Shown here piece after piece: positions 7,665 through 16,977 of a stretch of 64,000 bases of DNA. Location: assembly GCF_963677725.1 (NCBI RefSeq), contig NZ_OY782507.1, forward strand, positions 3,383,001 through 3,447,000, given 5' to 3'. Both the position numbers and the translations under genes were made by a program. Under the pieces are notes generated by a model. That model was not told the origin of the DNA. It searched no databases and worked only from the letters and a program-made list of their open reading frames with translations. How positions within the stretch are numbered: position 1 is the stretch's first letter; each line of letters begins with the position of its first letter. The stretch is from an uncultured Cohaesibacter sp. (GTDB lineage: Bacteria; Pseudomonadota; Alphaproteobacteria; Rhizobiales; Cohaesibacteraceae).

Positions 7665-9226
7665 TGCGATGCTCCTTTCGCTGAAGCTGCCATGTCTTTC
7701 CAAACTGGGCGCAAGGATTCGCGACCAGTTTGAAAGGCATGGAAGAGGGATGTGTAGTGATTTCCGTGGGGTGGGGGTGACGTTTCAAATGCGCCCAGAT
7801 GGGGGATGACCCAATCCTGAGAACATGATGTGAGATCAGAATAGTGACCGATTTGAACGGCGGCGATCATTGCGACGCCGGCCGCGCCTGTTTCTTCGCG
7901 TTTGCTGCATCGGATCTTGGCACCCAGAACAGCGCTCAAGATGCTGCGCAGGGCCTTTGAGCGGGCGGCCCCACCCGTCAGGATGATCTCGGAAGGCACG
8001 GGGCCCATGGCGGAGTAACAGTCTCTTGAAGCAAAAGCCAATCCTTCATAAACGGCTCTCATCATCGAGAAGAACCCAGTTGATCGGTCGATGCCGACAA
8101 ATCCGGCTCGCGCAAAGGGCTCCATGAAGGGGCCTCTTTCGCCCGATGGCGAAATATAGGGATGATAGATGAGCTGCCCTGTCGACTGCTCCTTGATCAT
8201 CCTATCGGCGGTTTCGAGAAATTCGCTTCGGGAAGGCTTGATGCCCCGGGTTGCCAATATGTCCCGCGCGACATCGACGATCCAGTCAATGTTGATTGCA
8301 GCGGCCATATTGGACTGCATTTGAATGCAGGCCTTTTTGTAGGGAAAGGGAATTGTGTAACCACTGCACTCACCATTCAGGAGCACTTCGTCAGGCGTAA
8401 GTGCGAGGCGCATATGAACGCCGGTGGAGCCGAGCACCGAACAACCCGCACGGCCTTCGGGGTCGAACAAGCCACCGCCAAGACTTGAGCAGACAACGTC
8501 GATATATCCCAGAACAACAGGAATTCCTTCCGGCAAACCGGTCTCTTGGGCTGCGTTGGCTGACAGACGATCGGCGTGCTGTGCTCCATCGAGGATGGGA
8601 GGAAGCAGGGGTTCGAGATCTTCAATGTCAAATGCCGAGAGAAGGGAGCGATCATAGCACCGGGTGCGAAAATCACCGAAAGTGAATGTTCCTTCCGACG
8701 GATCGGTTGCGCGTATTCCAGTTAATTTGAAATAAAGCCAGTCTTTGCAGTGAAAAGCCGTTGTTGTACGGGCCAGAATTTCCGGATGGTTGTGTTTTAA
8801 CCACGAAAGCTGTGCACTTTGCTGACAGGGATTCGCTCCCGTGCCATTGATTGCGAATAGATTGGGGTAATCTTGGCGTGTAATGACGTCCTGAACAATG
8901 TTCCGGGCACGGGAATCCAACCATAAAAGCGCCGGACTGGTTGGCTCGCCTTGTTCGTCGATCATCCATGTTCCATCGCCCTGGGCTGTCACGGCAAGAG
9001 CCGCCACGCGGTCAGGCAGATCATCGACGTTGGCCGTCAGTATCCGAAGCACCTCAACAACAGCCTGCCAGGTTTGCTTCATATCCTGCTCTGCTTCACC
9101 ATCCGCTGTGCTGGTATATTGATTGCGTAACCCGGCGATGCCGATTTGCTGTCCGTCGAGCGTAAAGGCAACGGCTTTGATAACAGTTGTTCCTGCATCG
9201 ATACTAATAATGATATCTCGGCTCAT
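7661..9226 (-). CDS. FGGY-family carbohydrate kinase
   Basis: 521 residues from ATG 9226 (MSRDIIISIDAGTT). The N-terminal ATPase phosphate loop is IDAGTTVIKAVAF. Also present are PALLWLDSRA, the KDWLYFKLTG motif typical of FGGY kinases, and the C-terminal adenosine loop ILTGGAARSKAL. Members phosphorylate xylulose, erythritol, ribulose, glycerol or AI-2. The overall look is near the erythritol/xylulose kinase side, but I cannot name the sugar. It is first of three overlapping or closely spaced genes (kinase, dehydrogenase, aldolase). The regulator GntR gene lies 170 bp upstream on the same strand. Confidence 0.9.
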   Translation of the reverse strand: MSRDIIISIDAGTTVIKAVAFTLDGQQIGIAGLRNQYTSTADGEAEQDMKQTWQAVVEVLRILTANVDDLPDRVAALAVTAQGDGTWMIDEQGEPTSPALLWLDSRARNIVQDVITRQDYPNLFAINGTGANPCQQSAQLSWLKHNHPEILARTTTAFHCKDWLYFKLTGIRATDPSEGTFTFGDFRTRCYDRSLLSAFDIEDLEPLLPPILDGAQHADRLSANAAQETGLPEGIPVVLGYIDVVCSSLGGGLFDPEGRAGCSVLGSTGVHMRLALTPDEVLLNGECSGYTIPFPYKKACIQMQSNMAAAINIDWIVDVARDILATRGIKPSRSEFLETADRMIKEQSTGQLIYHPYISPSGERGPFMEPFARAGFVGIDRSTGFFSMMRAVYEGLAFASRDCYSAMGPVPSEIILTGGAARSKALRSILSAVLGAKIRCSKREETGAAGVAMIAAVQIGHYSDLTSCSQDWVIPHLGAFETSPPPHGNHYTSLFHAFQTGRESLRPVWKDMAASAKGASQ

Positions 9227-9399
9227 GGATCTGTTTCGACCTCCCAATCTGAAACTTCCTTATTCCCGAAAACTCGGCCTTCCTCAGAATCGAGATTTCA
9301 AAAGGCCGCACGAATAGGCATGGGCACCAAAAGACACCCATCAGGCAGCTTGTCAGCCATCTGAAATGCTAATTTCCTTCTTTCCGAAAAGTGGATTGC

Positions 9400-10104
9400 T
9401 TATCCTGTGTTGGATACCTCCTGGGGCTCTCCGCTTTCGGATTGCTGGCCCTCAATGACGCCCGGACCTGACGAGAAGAGTGTTTTACCGTCCTGAATGT
9501 GAAGGTGAAGCAGGGCACATGCTTCGTCCGTGCGCTTCATGCGAATGAGGTCCAGAAGCTTCTCATGCGAATCGAAAGACGCCAATATGCGTGATGTCGT
9601 TTGGGCCAGCGCTGTACGAAGGGCCGCCATTTTTGACTCAATGAGGCTATATCCATCCATCAGGCAGCGGCTGCCACTGGAGCTAACCAGAGTGTTGTGA
9701 AGCTCCTGATCGAGGATGAGATACTCGCGCAAATCCTCGTTATCCACAGCGACCCTCATTTTGCAAATAACTGCGTCAACTGCACGCAGCAGGTCTTCCC
9801 GCCGAACATCCATTGCTCGGCGAAGGGCTGCAACTTCAATGACTTCTCGATAGTCGACAAGATCATCCAGCTCATCGCCCGTTACCGTGAAAACAGTGGT
9901 GCCTCGGTATGGTCTGACCACAACCAGTCCTTCCGACTGAAGTTTCGAAAGCGCTTCGCGGATAGGTGTGCGGCTGATGCCAAGCATTTCTGACAATTCA
10001 GTTTCCATCAGCGGTGCGCCCATTTTCAGGTCTCCGGAAATAATGGAACTCCGCAGTATTTCTATCGCCCTTGCTGTCATCGACTGGCGTTCGATTTTCT
10101 TCAT
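9400..10104 (-). CDS. GntR family (FadR/FCD) transcriptional regulator
   Basis: 234 residues. N-terminal winged helix: ELSEMLGISRTPIREALSKL is the recognition region. The C-terminal FCD ligand domain has the metal/ligand acid-and-histidine pattern DQELHNTL, SHEKLLDLI and LHLHIQDG. Such regulators usually sense sugar acids or other organic acids. It lies between the kinase operon and the divergent dehydratase gene. A GTGTATR triple repeat and a TGTATACA palindrome in the divergent gap are likely operators. A repressor of both arms is the simplest reading. Confidence 0.9.
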   Translation of the reverse strand: MKKIERQSMTARAIEILRSSIISGDLKMGAPLMETELSEMLGISRTPIREALSKLQSEGLVVVRPYRGTTVFTVTGDELDDLVDYREVIEVAALRRAMDVRREDLLRAVDAVICKMRVAVDNEDLREYLILDQELHNTLVSSSGSRCLMDGYSLIESKMAALRTALAQTTSRILASFDSHEKLLDLIRMKRTDEACALLHLHIQDGKTLFSSGPGVIEGQQSESGEPQEVSNTG

Positions 10105-10169
10105 GTCACCTCCAAGCGTGCTACCGGCCGCTCTTATCCTAACTCAAAAATTTGATCTAGACAAGAATA

Positions 10170-10192
10170 GTGTATGGTGTATGGTGTATACA
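10170..10192. promoter_or_regulatory. Candidate GntR operator: three GTGTATR heptamers ending in TGTATACA
   Basis: Three head-to-tail copies of GTGTAT(G/A) occupy 10170-10190. The last forms the 8-bp perfect palindrome TGTATACA (10185-10192), the type of core bound by FadR-subfamily GntR proteins. It lies about 30 bp upstream of the dehydratase start and 65 bp from the regulator gene. Confidence 0.6.
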
Positions 10193-10222
10193 ATCGATAA
10201 CCTGTTCGTAGGAGGTGGCAAA

Positions 10223-11407
10223 ATGAAAGTCACGAATATCGAAGTGTTGTCCTATGACCAAACCGGTCAGGATGGGATGGAACTTTGGCGTCCCGTTTTG
10301 GTTCGCTTGGGAACCGATGAAGGCATCACTGGTCTTGGTGAATTGGGTATGGCCTATGGCATCGGAGCACCTGCTGGTGCGAAGATGGTGGCGGAGCTGG
10401 GAGAGCGTTTCATTCTCGGCCAGGACCCGTTCAACAACGAGCGCATCTGGGAAACGATGTTGCGCCGTACCTTCTGGGCAGAAGGTGGTGGTCCGATTGT
10501 GTTTGGTGCAATGAGCGCTATTGATGCCGCTCTTTGGGACCTGAAGGGCAAAGCCCTCGGCATGCCGGTCTATAAGTTGCTTGGAGCAGCCGAAGCAAAA
10601 CCGCTTCGAACATATGCCAGCCAGCTTCAGTTTGACTGGACCGGTCATGTCAATGAGCTTTTCAAGCCAGAAGATTATGGTAAGTCAGCCGCCAAGGCGC
10701 TTGCAGAAGGCTATGATTCAGTCAAGGTCGATCCTTGCATGATAACCGCGGATGGAGCACGCGAGCTCAATATGCGCGGGTTCATCGATCCAGCCCACAA
10801 GAAGCTTTATCGTGCCCGCATGGAAGCTGTCCGAGACGCTTTGGGGCCTGATGTTGATATCATTCTGGAATTGCATTCCTTCACCAGTGCGCCTGGTGCC
10901 TTGCAATTGGCTCGTCTGTTTGAAGACCTTGATATTACACTGCTTGAAGAGCCAACCCAGTATAATTCACCCAATGCTCATATCTGGGTGAAACAGCAAA
11001 CGAATATCCCTCTGGCAACCGGTGAGCGTCTCTATACTCGCTGGGGCTTTCAGCCATATTTTGAAGCTGGTTCCATCGATATGATCCAACCGGATCTGGG
11101 TCTTGTTGGCGGCATTACAGAAGGTAAGAAGATCTGCGATCTTGCTCACCTTTACGATGTCGGGGTACAGGCTCATGTATGCGGATCGCCTGTGGCAACA
11201 GCCATTTCTCTTCACCTTGAAACCGCTATCCCGAATTTTGAGATTCACGAGCATCACAGCTTTGCTCTGAAAAACTGTCTCCGAGAAATGGTCGATCACG
11301 ATTTGCAGCCAGAAAATGGCGTGTTTGTCGCGCCTGATCGTCCGGGCTTTGGGATTGCCCTTTCCCCCGCAGGAGAGAAGGCCGCGCACGTACAGATCGT
11401 CAAGTAG
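10223..11407 (+). CDS. Enolase-superfamily sugar-acid dehydratase (mandelate racemase/galactonate dehydratase type)
   Basis: 394 residues; start ATG at 10223 behind GGAGGTGGCAAA. N-terminal capping domain to about residue 120, then the beta/alpha barrel. Metal ligands are Glu216 (in LELHSF), Glu242 (LLEEP) and Glu268 (ATGERL). His218, two residues after the first ligand, and His318 (QAHVCGSP) are the acid/base pair seen in the galactonate/mannonate dehydratase branch; the second barrel strand carries K168-V-D170. The expected reaction is loss of water from a sugar acid to a 2-keto-3-deoxy acid. It is followed directly by a TRAP importer that could supply the acid. Exact sugar unknown. Confidence 0.87.
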   Translation: MKVTNIEVLSYDQTGQDGMELWRPVLVRLGTDEGITGLGELGMAYGIGAPAGAKMVAELGERFILGQDPFNNERIWETMLRRTFWAEGGGPIVFGAMSAIDAALWDLKGKALGMPVYKLLGAAEAKPLRTYASQLQFDWTGHVNELFKPEDYGKSAAKALAEGYDSVKVDPCMITADGARELNMRGFIDPAHKKLYRARMEAVRDALGPDVDIILELHSFTSAPGALQLARLFEDLDITLLEEPTQYNSPNAHIWVKQQTNIPLATGERLYTRWGFQPYFEAGSIDMIQPDLGLVGGITEGKKICDLAHLYDVGVQAHVCGSPVATAISLHLETAIPNFEIHEHHSFALKNCLREMVDHDLQPENGVFVAPDRPGFGIALSPAGEKAAHVQIVK

Positions 11408-11488
11408 GGAGGCGCCACCGCAGATCTTAATTCACGTAAGGAGCAACCGTATTCAAATTATTGAGATTCGTTTTAAAGGGAGGAAAAA

Positions 11489-12532
11489 ATGAAACGCATC
11501 TTCGCAAAATCCACCAGCGCACTCGCCTTCATGGTTGGCCTTTCGGTTTGTACAGCCTATTCAGCCGAAATCAACATGAAGTTCGCAACGCCAAGTATCT
11601 ATAACCCCAAAGAGATTTCCATTCACTGGCTGCCAAAAGCTCAGTTGAAAAACGAAATCGAAGCCCGTTCGGGAGGACGGATCAGTGTGAAGTTGTTCGC
11701 CAAAGGACAACTGGGCAAAACGGAAGATTTGCCTAACCAGTTACGCGCCAATGTCATTCAGGGCTTTGACTGTTCCGATGGGCCATTGGCACCACTCTTC
11801 TCCGACATCCAGATCCTTTCCATCCCTTACCTGTTTAAAAACCGTGAGATTGCATGGGAAGTCATGGATGGGCCATTTGGCGATGAACTGGCCGATCGCA
11901 TGGCCGCACAGACAGGTCTGCGCCCTCTTGCCTATTCCGACCTGGGTTATCGTCATTTCTCCACCAAAGACAAACCGATCATCAAGGTTGAAGACATGAA
12001 GGGGATGAAAATCCGCACCATGACCAACCCTGTTCATATGGCAATGGTGGAAGCGCTTGGTGCTCATCCGACACCAGTCGCATGGGACGAGCTATATACT
12101 GCCCTGCAAACCGGTGTTGTGAATGGTCAGGAAAATCCGATCGGCAATTTCATTCAGCCCAAACTGTTTGAAGTTCAGCACCATCTGACGCTCGATGGCC
12201 ACATCTTGCTCGTTTACTTCTACCTCGTAAATGATGCGTGGTATCAGTCCCTGTCTCCAGAAGATCAGGGTATCATCAAGCAGTCTTACAGGGTTGCGGC
12301 TGAAACAATGCGTGGTGTTAGCATCGCAACTGAGCAGCGTGATACCGAAACGCTTGTGGAAGAAGGCATGACGATCCATCCGGTTCCTGCCGCCGAGAAG
12401 GCCAAATTCCAGAAACTCAGCCAAGCTGCGGTTTTGCCGATGATCAAGGAGCAGGTGGATGCCGAATTGGTTGACCTCCTCTATGCCGAAATCGCCAAAG
12501 CAGAACAGAAATTCGGATACCAGTCTGAGTAA
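11489..12532 (+). CDS. TRAP transporter substrate-binding protein (DctP family)
   Basis: 347 residues with an N-terminal signal peptide (cleavage near YSA-EINMKF). The DctP core MKGMKIRTMTNPVH carries the conserved Arg that grips the ligand carboxylate, and WDELYTALQTGVVNGQE is the family helix. A strong GGGAGGAAAAA ribosome site precedes ATG 11489. It follows the dehydratase by 80 bp. Periplasmic receptor, probably for a sugar acid judging by the neighbouring dehydratase. A stem-loop separates it from the membrane genes. Confidence 0.92.
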   Translation: MKRIFAKSTSALAFMVGLSVCTAYSAEINMKFATPSIYNPKEISIHWLPKAQLKNEIEARSGGRISVKLFAKGQLGKTEDLPNQLRANVIQGFDCSDGPLAPLFSDIQILSIPYLFKNREIAWEVMDGPFGDELADRMAAQTGLRPLAYSDLGYRHFSTKDKPIIKVEDMKGMKIRTMTNPVHMAMVEALGAHPTPVAWDELYTALQTGVVNGQENPIGNFIQPKLFEVQHHLTLDGHILLVYFYLVNDAWYQSLSPEDQGIIKQSYRVAAETMRGVSIATEQRDTETLVEEGMTIHPVPAAEKAKFQKLSQAAVLPMIKEQVDAELVDLLYAEIAKAEQKFGYQSE

Positions 12533-12544
12533 CATAAGCTGAGA

Positions 12545-12573
12545 TGTGGCGGACATCCCCTAGGTCCGCCACA
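12545..12573 (+). promoter_or_regulatory. Intercistronic stem-loop between TRAP binding protein and DctQ genes
   Basis: Perfect 10-bp inverted repeat TGTGGCGGAC/GTCCGCCACA (12545-12554 and 12564-12573) with a 9-base loop. No T-run follows, so it looks like a 3' stabiliser or partial terminator rather than a full terminator. Confidence 0.75.
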
Positions 12574-12594
12574 GCAACTAGTTTGTTGTAATAA

Positions 12595-13167
12595 ATGAGG
12601 TATTCCGAAATGCTAGACAAGTTTTTGTCCGGGCTTGCGGTGCTATCCCGAGTGACTCAGGTTTTGTGCCAATGTTTGCTCATGCTGATGCTGACTATCA
12701 TAGTTTCCCAAGTTCTAGCGCGTTATTTCTTTTCGATCGGCTTACCTTGGGCTGAAGAAGCAACACGCTATCTTCTCGTTTGGATGGTGATGCTTGGGGT
12801 TGGTCTGATTACCCGTATGGACGACCATCTGGGTATCAGGGCCTTTCAAGAAATGTTGCCCGAACGACCTCGGGCATTCTCCCGGTTTATTGTCTTCGCC
12901 TGCACGTTGTTCGTTGCAATTCTTCTGGCTGTTTATGGCTACGGCTTCGCTACCGGGTCGAGTTTCATAATCTCAGCCGGGCTCCAGATTTCCATGGCAT
13001 GGGCATATTTCGCGATATTCGTCGGTTCCATCCCATTGGCGCTCTATGCAGCGGTCAATGCGATCATTGAATTGCGGGTCGTTTTCACTGGCAAACGCTT
13101 CATAGACCCAAATATTGAAGCTGATCGGAGCAAGCTGGTGCTGCTTCTGGTCGAAGAACAAGATTAG
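12595..13167 (+). CDS. TRAP transporter small permease (DctQ family)
   Basis: 190 residues, four membrane segments, the family segment GLPWAEEATRYLLVWMVMLG (about 45-64) and a LGIRAFQEML loop. An internal ATG at 12610 has TGAGG 9 bases upstream and may be the true start, giving 185 residues. It pairs with the large permease 5 bp downstream and anchors the two membrane subunits. Confidence 0.9.
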   Translation: MRYSEMLDKFLSGLAVLSRVTQVLCQCLLMLMLTIIVSQVLARYFFSIGLPWAEEATRYLLVWMVMLGVGLITRMDDHLGIRAFQEMLPERPRAFSRFIVFACTLFVAILLAVYGYGFATGSSFIISAGLQISMAWAYFAIFVGSIPLALYAAVNAIIELRVVFTGKRFIDPNIEADRSKLVLLLVEEQD

Positions 13168-13178
13168 GAGGCGTGGTC

Positions 13179-14465
13179 ATGGATATCATCGGATTCATTA
13201 TCGTTTTCATGGTTTCTCTCGTAATTGGGTTGCCTGTTGCATTTGCCATGTTGACGACATCGGCACTCTATTTTCTGTTATCGGACGCGCCCCTGATCGT
13301 CATGTTGCCAAACCGGATGTTTGGTGGACTGGACTCATTCATCCTCGTTGCGATTCCCTTCTTCCTCATGGCCGGGGAACTGATGAACAAGTCCGGCATC
13401 TCGGACCGCCTTGTCACCTTCTCAAACCTCATCGTCGGTCGCATGCGCGGCGGGTTGGCGCAGGTCAACGTGCTTTCAAGCGTGTTGTTTGCGGGTATTA
13501 CTGGCATTGCCTTGGGTGATGTGGTCGCGCTTGGCAAGATCTTCGTGCCAGCAATGGAAAAACAGGGATATTCCCGCGCCTTTGCTGGCGCTGTTACTGG
13601 TGCTTCCTCTCTGCTTGGTCCTATCATTCCTCCCTCGACAATTGCCGTGCTTTATGCTGCTACAATGGGTGTCTCAGTTGGCGGTATCTTTATTGCTGCG
13701 ATCCTCCCGGGTCTGATCATTGCCGGGTCCGACATGCTGATTGTCTATATCATTGCGCGCAAGAGGAAATTCCCGACGCTCGACACCCCCGTGACACCCA
13801 AGGCTCTTGCCATTGGTTTCCGTGATGCCTCGATGGCCATCGTTATGCCTCTGATTATCATCGTCGGCATATTGGGGGGGATGTTCACGCCAACAGAGGC
13901 CGCCGCTGCTGCTGTTCTTTATTCGATCGTGGTCGGCATGCTTATATTGCGCACCCTTAAGGCTGGTGATGTGCTGGCGACTTTCAAGGTTTCGGCAATC
14001 GATACGGCACGCCTTCTGGTGATCATTGCGGGAGCGTCTGCCGTTGGCTGGATCTTTGCGATGGAGAATGTCCCGGAATTTGTGGATGAGCTCTTCTCAC
14101 CGATCAAAGGCAACATGTTGGTGCTTGTTCTGTGTGTGAACCTGTTCTTCCTGTTTCTCGGAACATGGCTTGATCCGGCAACCTCGATCATTCTGTTCGG
14201 CCCGATCATTGGACCGATGGCCTTCGATGCGGGGCTTCATCCTCTGCAATTTGGGATCATGATGATCATCAACAGCAACATCGGCTATGTCACGCCTCCA
14301 GTCGGCAACGTCCTGTTTGCCATATCAAACATATGTCGAGTGGGGATATGGGAGTTGGGCAGAGAATTGCTCCCCTTCATCCTGATCAACATGATCGTCG
14401 TGATCCTTGTTGGCCTTCTGCCTGAACTGTCACTGTGGCTGCCAAGACTTCTTGGGCTTGTCTGA
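13179..14465 (+). CDS. TRAP transporter large permease (DctM family)
   Basis: 428 residues, about 12 membrane segments. The family-defining stretches are AIPFFLMAGELMNKSGISD (near 60-80), GASSLLGPIIPPSTIAVLYA (near 145) and the later IGYVTPPVGNVLF. ATG 13179 follows AGGAGGCG; a GTG at 13173 is less likely. It forms the sodium-dependent translocation channel of this TRAP system. Confidence 0.93.
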   Translation: MDIIGFIIVFMVSLVIGLPVAFAMLTTSALYFLLSDAPLIVMLPNRMFGGLDSFILVAIPFFLMAGELMNKSGISDRLVTFSNLIVGRMRGGLAQVNVLSSVLFAGITGIALGDVVALGKIFVPAMEKQGYSRAFAGAVTGASSLLGPIIPPSTIAVLYAATMGVSVGGIFIAAILPGLIIAGSDMLIVYIIARKRKFPTLDTPVTPKALAIGFRDASMAIVMPLIIIVGILGGMFTPTEAAAAAVLYSIVVGMLILRTLKAGDVLATFKVSAIDTARLLVIIAGASAVGWIFAMENVPEFVDELFSPIKGNMLVLVLCVNLFFLFLGTWLDPATSIILFGPIIGPMAFDAGLHPLQFGIMMIINSNIGYVTPPVGNVLFAISNICRVGIWELGRELLPFILINMIVVILVGLLPELSLWLPRLLGLV

Positions 14466-14499
14466 TAGCCACTTGCGTGGACAGACAGCTTGAGACGTG

Positions 14500-16968
14500 A
14501 TGAACGAAACGGGAAGTGGGACAATGGCTTCAGATGAGCCTAACTCCAAAAAAGGACATCCCGATAAGGGTTGGGTTAAAAACATCGCCCACAAGAGCCG
14601 GGCTAAACTGGCGTGGGCGGTTCCCCTACCTTTCCTGCGGTCTCATCCTCAGGCCACCATTGGGGATGTGATTGGAGGTCACGAGGAAAAAACGGTGATG
14701 AATGCCTGCGTCACCAATTGCGGCAGCCGCTGTCCCCTCAAATGTCACGTCGTGGATGGCGAGATCCGCTGGATTTCCCAGGAAGACAATGACGGATCCG
14801 GAGAAGATTTATTCGGCTCCCATCAGGTGAGGGGCTGCTTGCGGGGCCGGTCCGCCCGGAAGCGGGTTTATAGTCCTGATCGCCTGAAATATCCAATGAA
14901 GCGGATTGGCAAACGGGGCGAAGGTGCGTTTGAGCGCATCTCATGGCAAGAAGCGATTGCTATCATCGGTGACAAGCTCAAAGACACCATAGACAGGTAT
15001 GGCAATGACGCGATTTTCTATCATTATGGATCGGGCTGCACAGGTTACAATTTCGCCGGGCGCAGTTCTTGCCAGAGGTTCCTGCGGATCATTGGCGGAT
15101 ATCTCGATTATTATAATACCTACTCAAACGGACAGATCCGCTTTGCACTTCCCTACAGCTATGGTGAGGATTATGCGCAGCATCGCAGTTTGAGTGCGGA
15201 AATCGGAAACGCAAAGCTTTGTGTGTTTTTCGGCTATAATCCGTCCGAACTGAGAATGAGTGGTGGCAGCGAAGCTTTTCAGTTTCAGGAATGGAAAAAG
15301 ACAAGTAATGCACGCACGGTTTTTGTCGACCCGCGCTATTCCGACAGCATGTTGGGCAAAGAAGACGAATGGCTGCCCATTCATCCTGGGACGGATGCCG
15401 CTCTCGTCTGCGCCATTGCTCATGTGTTGATCAGTGAAGATCTTGTTGATCAGGATTTTCTGGATGCCTACTGCATCGGCTATGATGAGAAGACCTTGCC
15501 AGCTGATGCTCCGGCGAACGGCTCCTACAAAGCCTATATTCTCGGCTCAGGGTGCGACGGAATAGCTAAGACGCCCGACTGGGCCGCGTCTATCACCGGC
15601 ATTCCTGCTTCCCGGATTATCAAACTGGCGCGGGAAATCGGGCAGGCTAAACCTGTTTTTATTGCGCAGGGCTGGAGCCTTCAGCGGCAGGCCAATGGGG
15701 AGCAGAATGCCCGTGCCGTCTGCATGCTTTCAATCCTTACCGGCAATATCGGACTTCCCGGAACCAATCTGGGCGAGGAGCCGGGGAACTACACCTATCC
15801 CGTACCGGGCATGCCGATGCCGGAAAATCAGGTCGCTGCTAAAATTCCGGTCTTCTTGTGGACCGATGCCATTTCACGTGGCAAGGATATGACCGCAAAA
15901 GCAGATGGCATTCAGGGTGCTGAGCGTTTAAGCCAGCCCATCAAATTTATCTGGAACTATGCTGGAAACACTCTGATCAACCAGCATTCGGATATTTCCA
16001 AAACGAGCGCGATCCTGCAGGATGAAAGCTTGTGCGAATTCATATTGGTGATCGAAAATCATATGACGCCAAGCGCCAAATATGCTGACGTCCTGTTGCC
16101 GGACATCACCAATTTTGAAGGGGCCGACATCATCCCAAACGGCTATGCTGTTGGTGAAATGGGCGGGCCAATTTATCTCTCGCCTGCCATCGAACCCATG
16201 TATGAATGCAAGTCGGCTTGGGATATTTGCTCGTTGCTAGCACGGCATATGGGCTGTGAAGGCGTCTATACCGAAGGCAAGAGCTTTGAAGATTGGCTGT
16301 CGGAAGCCCACGAAGCCATGCGGCTGGCGGATCCCGATCTGCCGGATCTGGAAACCGCACGACGTATGGGCATGATCAAGCGAAGGGCGCCCGAAGAGAT
16401 GCGCGTGGGCCTTGCAGACTTCCGGGCAGATCCCATAGCCCATCCTCTAAAAACGCCATCTGGAAAAATTGAAATTTATTCTGGTCGTCTCGCAGAGATC
16501 GCAGCCAGTTGGGATTTGCCAGAGGGGGATGTCATCACCCCGCTTCCTCAATATGTGGCTACATGGGAAGGATATGAGGACCGGGAAACACGCAATTCCT
16601 ATCCCTTGCAGTTTTTCGCTCGCCACCCCAAGGGTCGGACCCATTCCACCTATCACAATGTCGATCTGTTGCGGCAAGCTATAACAGACAGCGTCTGGAT
16701 CAATCCCATTGATGCCAAGGAAAGGGGAATTTCGGATGGCGACGAGGTCAGGGTTAGAAGTTCGCGCGGCGAAACCCAGACCATCGCCAAGGTGACGCCC
16801 CGCATCATGCCGGGCGTGGTCTCCATGGAGCAGGGAGCTTGGTTCAAACCGGACGCATTTGGCAAGGATGTTGGCGGATCGGCCAATGTCCTGACATCGC
16901 AGCGCCCCAGCCCCTTAGCAAAGGGCAATCCGCAACATACAAATCTTGTCGAAATCGAAAGGGTTTGA
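14500..16968 (+). CDS. dmsA: DmsA-like molybdopterin oxidoreductase catalytic subunit
   Basis: 822 residues. The N-terminal 4Fe-4S motif uses Cys70, 74, 78 and 113 (ACVTNCGSRC ... GCLRGRS), exactly the DmsA spacing. DRLKYPMKRIGKRGEG follows. A serine in NTYSNGQI (Ser209) aligns with the Mo ligand of DMSO-reductase-family enzymes. C-terminal molybdopterin-binding domain from about 690 (RHPKGRTHSTYHN, GDEVRVRSSRGE). Oddity: the N-terminus (up to residue 60) contains SRAKLAWAVPLPFL but no twin-arginine motif. A second start at 14524 has a better ribosome site and also lacks one. Expected to form DmsABC with the next two genes; substrate may be DMSO, another N- or S-oxide, or something linked to the sugar-acid operon. 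Confidence 0.88.
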   Translation: MNETGSGTMASDEPNSKKGHPDKGWVKNIAHKSRAKLAWAVPLPFLRSHPQATIGDVIGGHEEKTVMNACVTNCGSRCPLKCHVVDGEIRWISQEDNDGSGEDLFGSHQVRGCLRGRSARKRVYSPDRLKYPMKRIGKRGEGAFERISWQEAIAIIGDKLKDTIDRYGNDAIFYHYGSGCTGYNFAGRSSCQRFLRIIGGYLDYYNTYSNGQIRFALPYSYGEDYAQHRSLSAEIGNAKLCVFFGYNPSELRMSGGSEAFQFQEWKKTSNARTVFVDPRYSDSMLGKEDEWLPIHPGTDAALVCAIAHVLISEDLVDQDFLDAYCIGYDEKTLPADAPANGSYKAYILGSGCDGIAKTPDWAASITGIPASRIIKLAREIGQAKPVFIAQGWSLQRQANGEQNARAVCMLSILTGNIGLPGTNLGEEPGNYTYPVPGMPMPENQVAAKIPVFLWTDAISRGKDMTAKADGIQGAERLSQPIKFIWNYAGNTLINQHSDISKTSAILQDESLCEFILVIENHMTPSAKYADVLLPDITNFEGADIIPNGYAVGEMGGPIYLSPAIEPMYECKSAWDICSLLARHMGCEGVYTEGKSFEDWLSEAHEAMRLADPDLPDLETARRMGMIKRRAPEEMRVGLADFRADPIAHPLKTPSGKIEIYSGRLAEIAASWDLPEGDVITPLPQYVATWEGYEDRETRNSYPLQFFARHPKGRTHSTYHNVDLLRQAITDSVWINPIDAKERGISDGDEVRVRSSRGETQTIAKVTPRIMPGVVSMEQGAWFKPDAFGKDVGGSANVLTSQRPSPLAKGNPQHTNLVEIERV

Positions 16969-16977
16969 GGCATTTTG

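Noticed and set aside
9300..9345. Possible terminator hairpin (ATGGGCACC ... GACACCCAT) after GntR
   Set aside because: Only about 5 bp pair well and there is no T-run.
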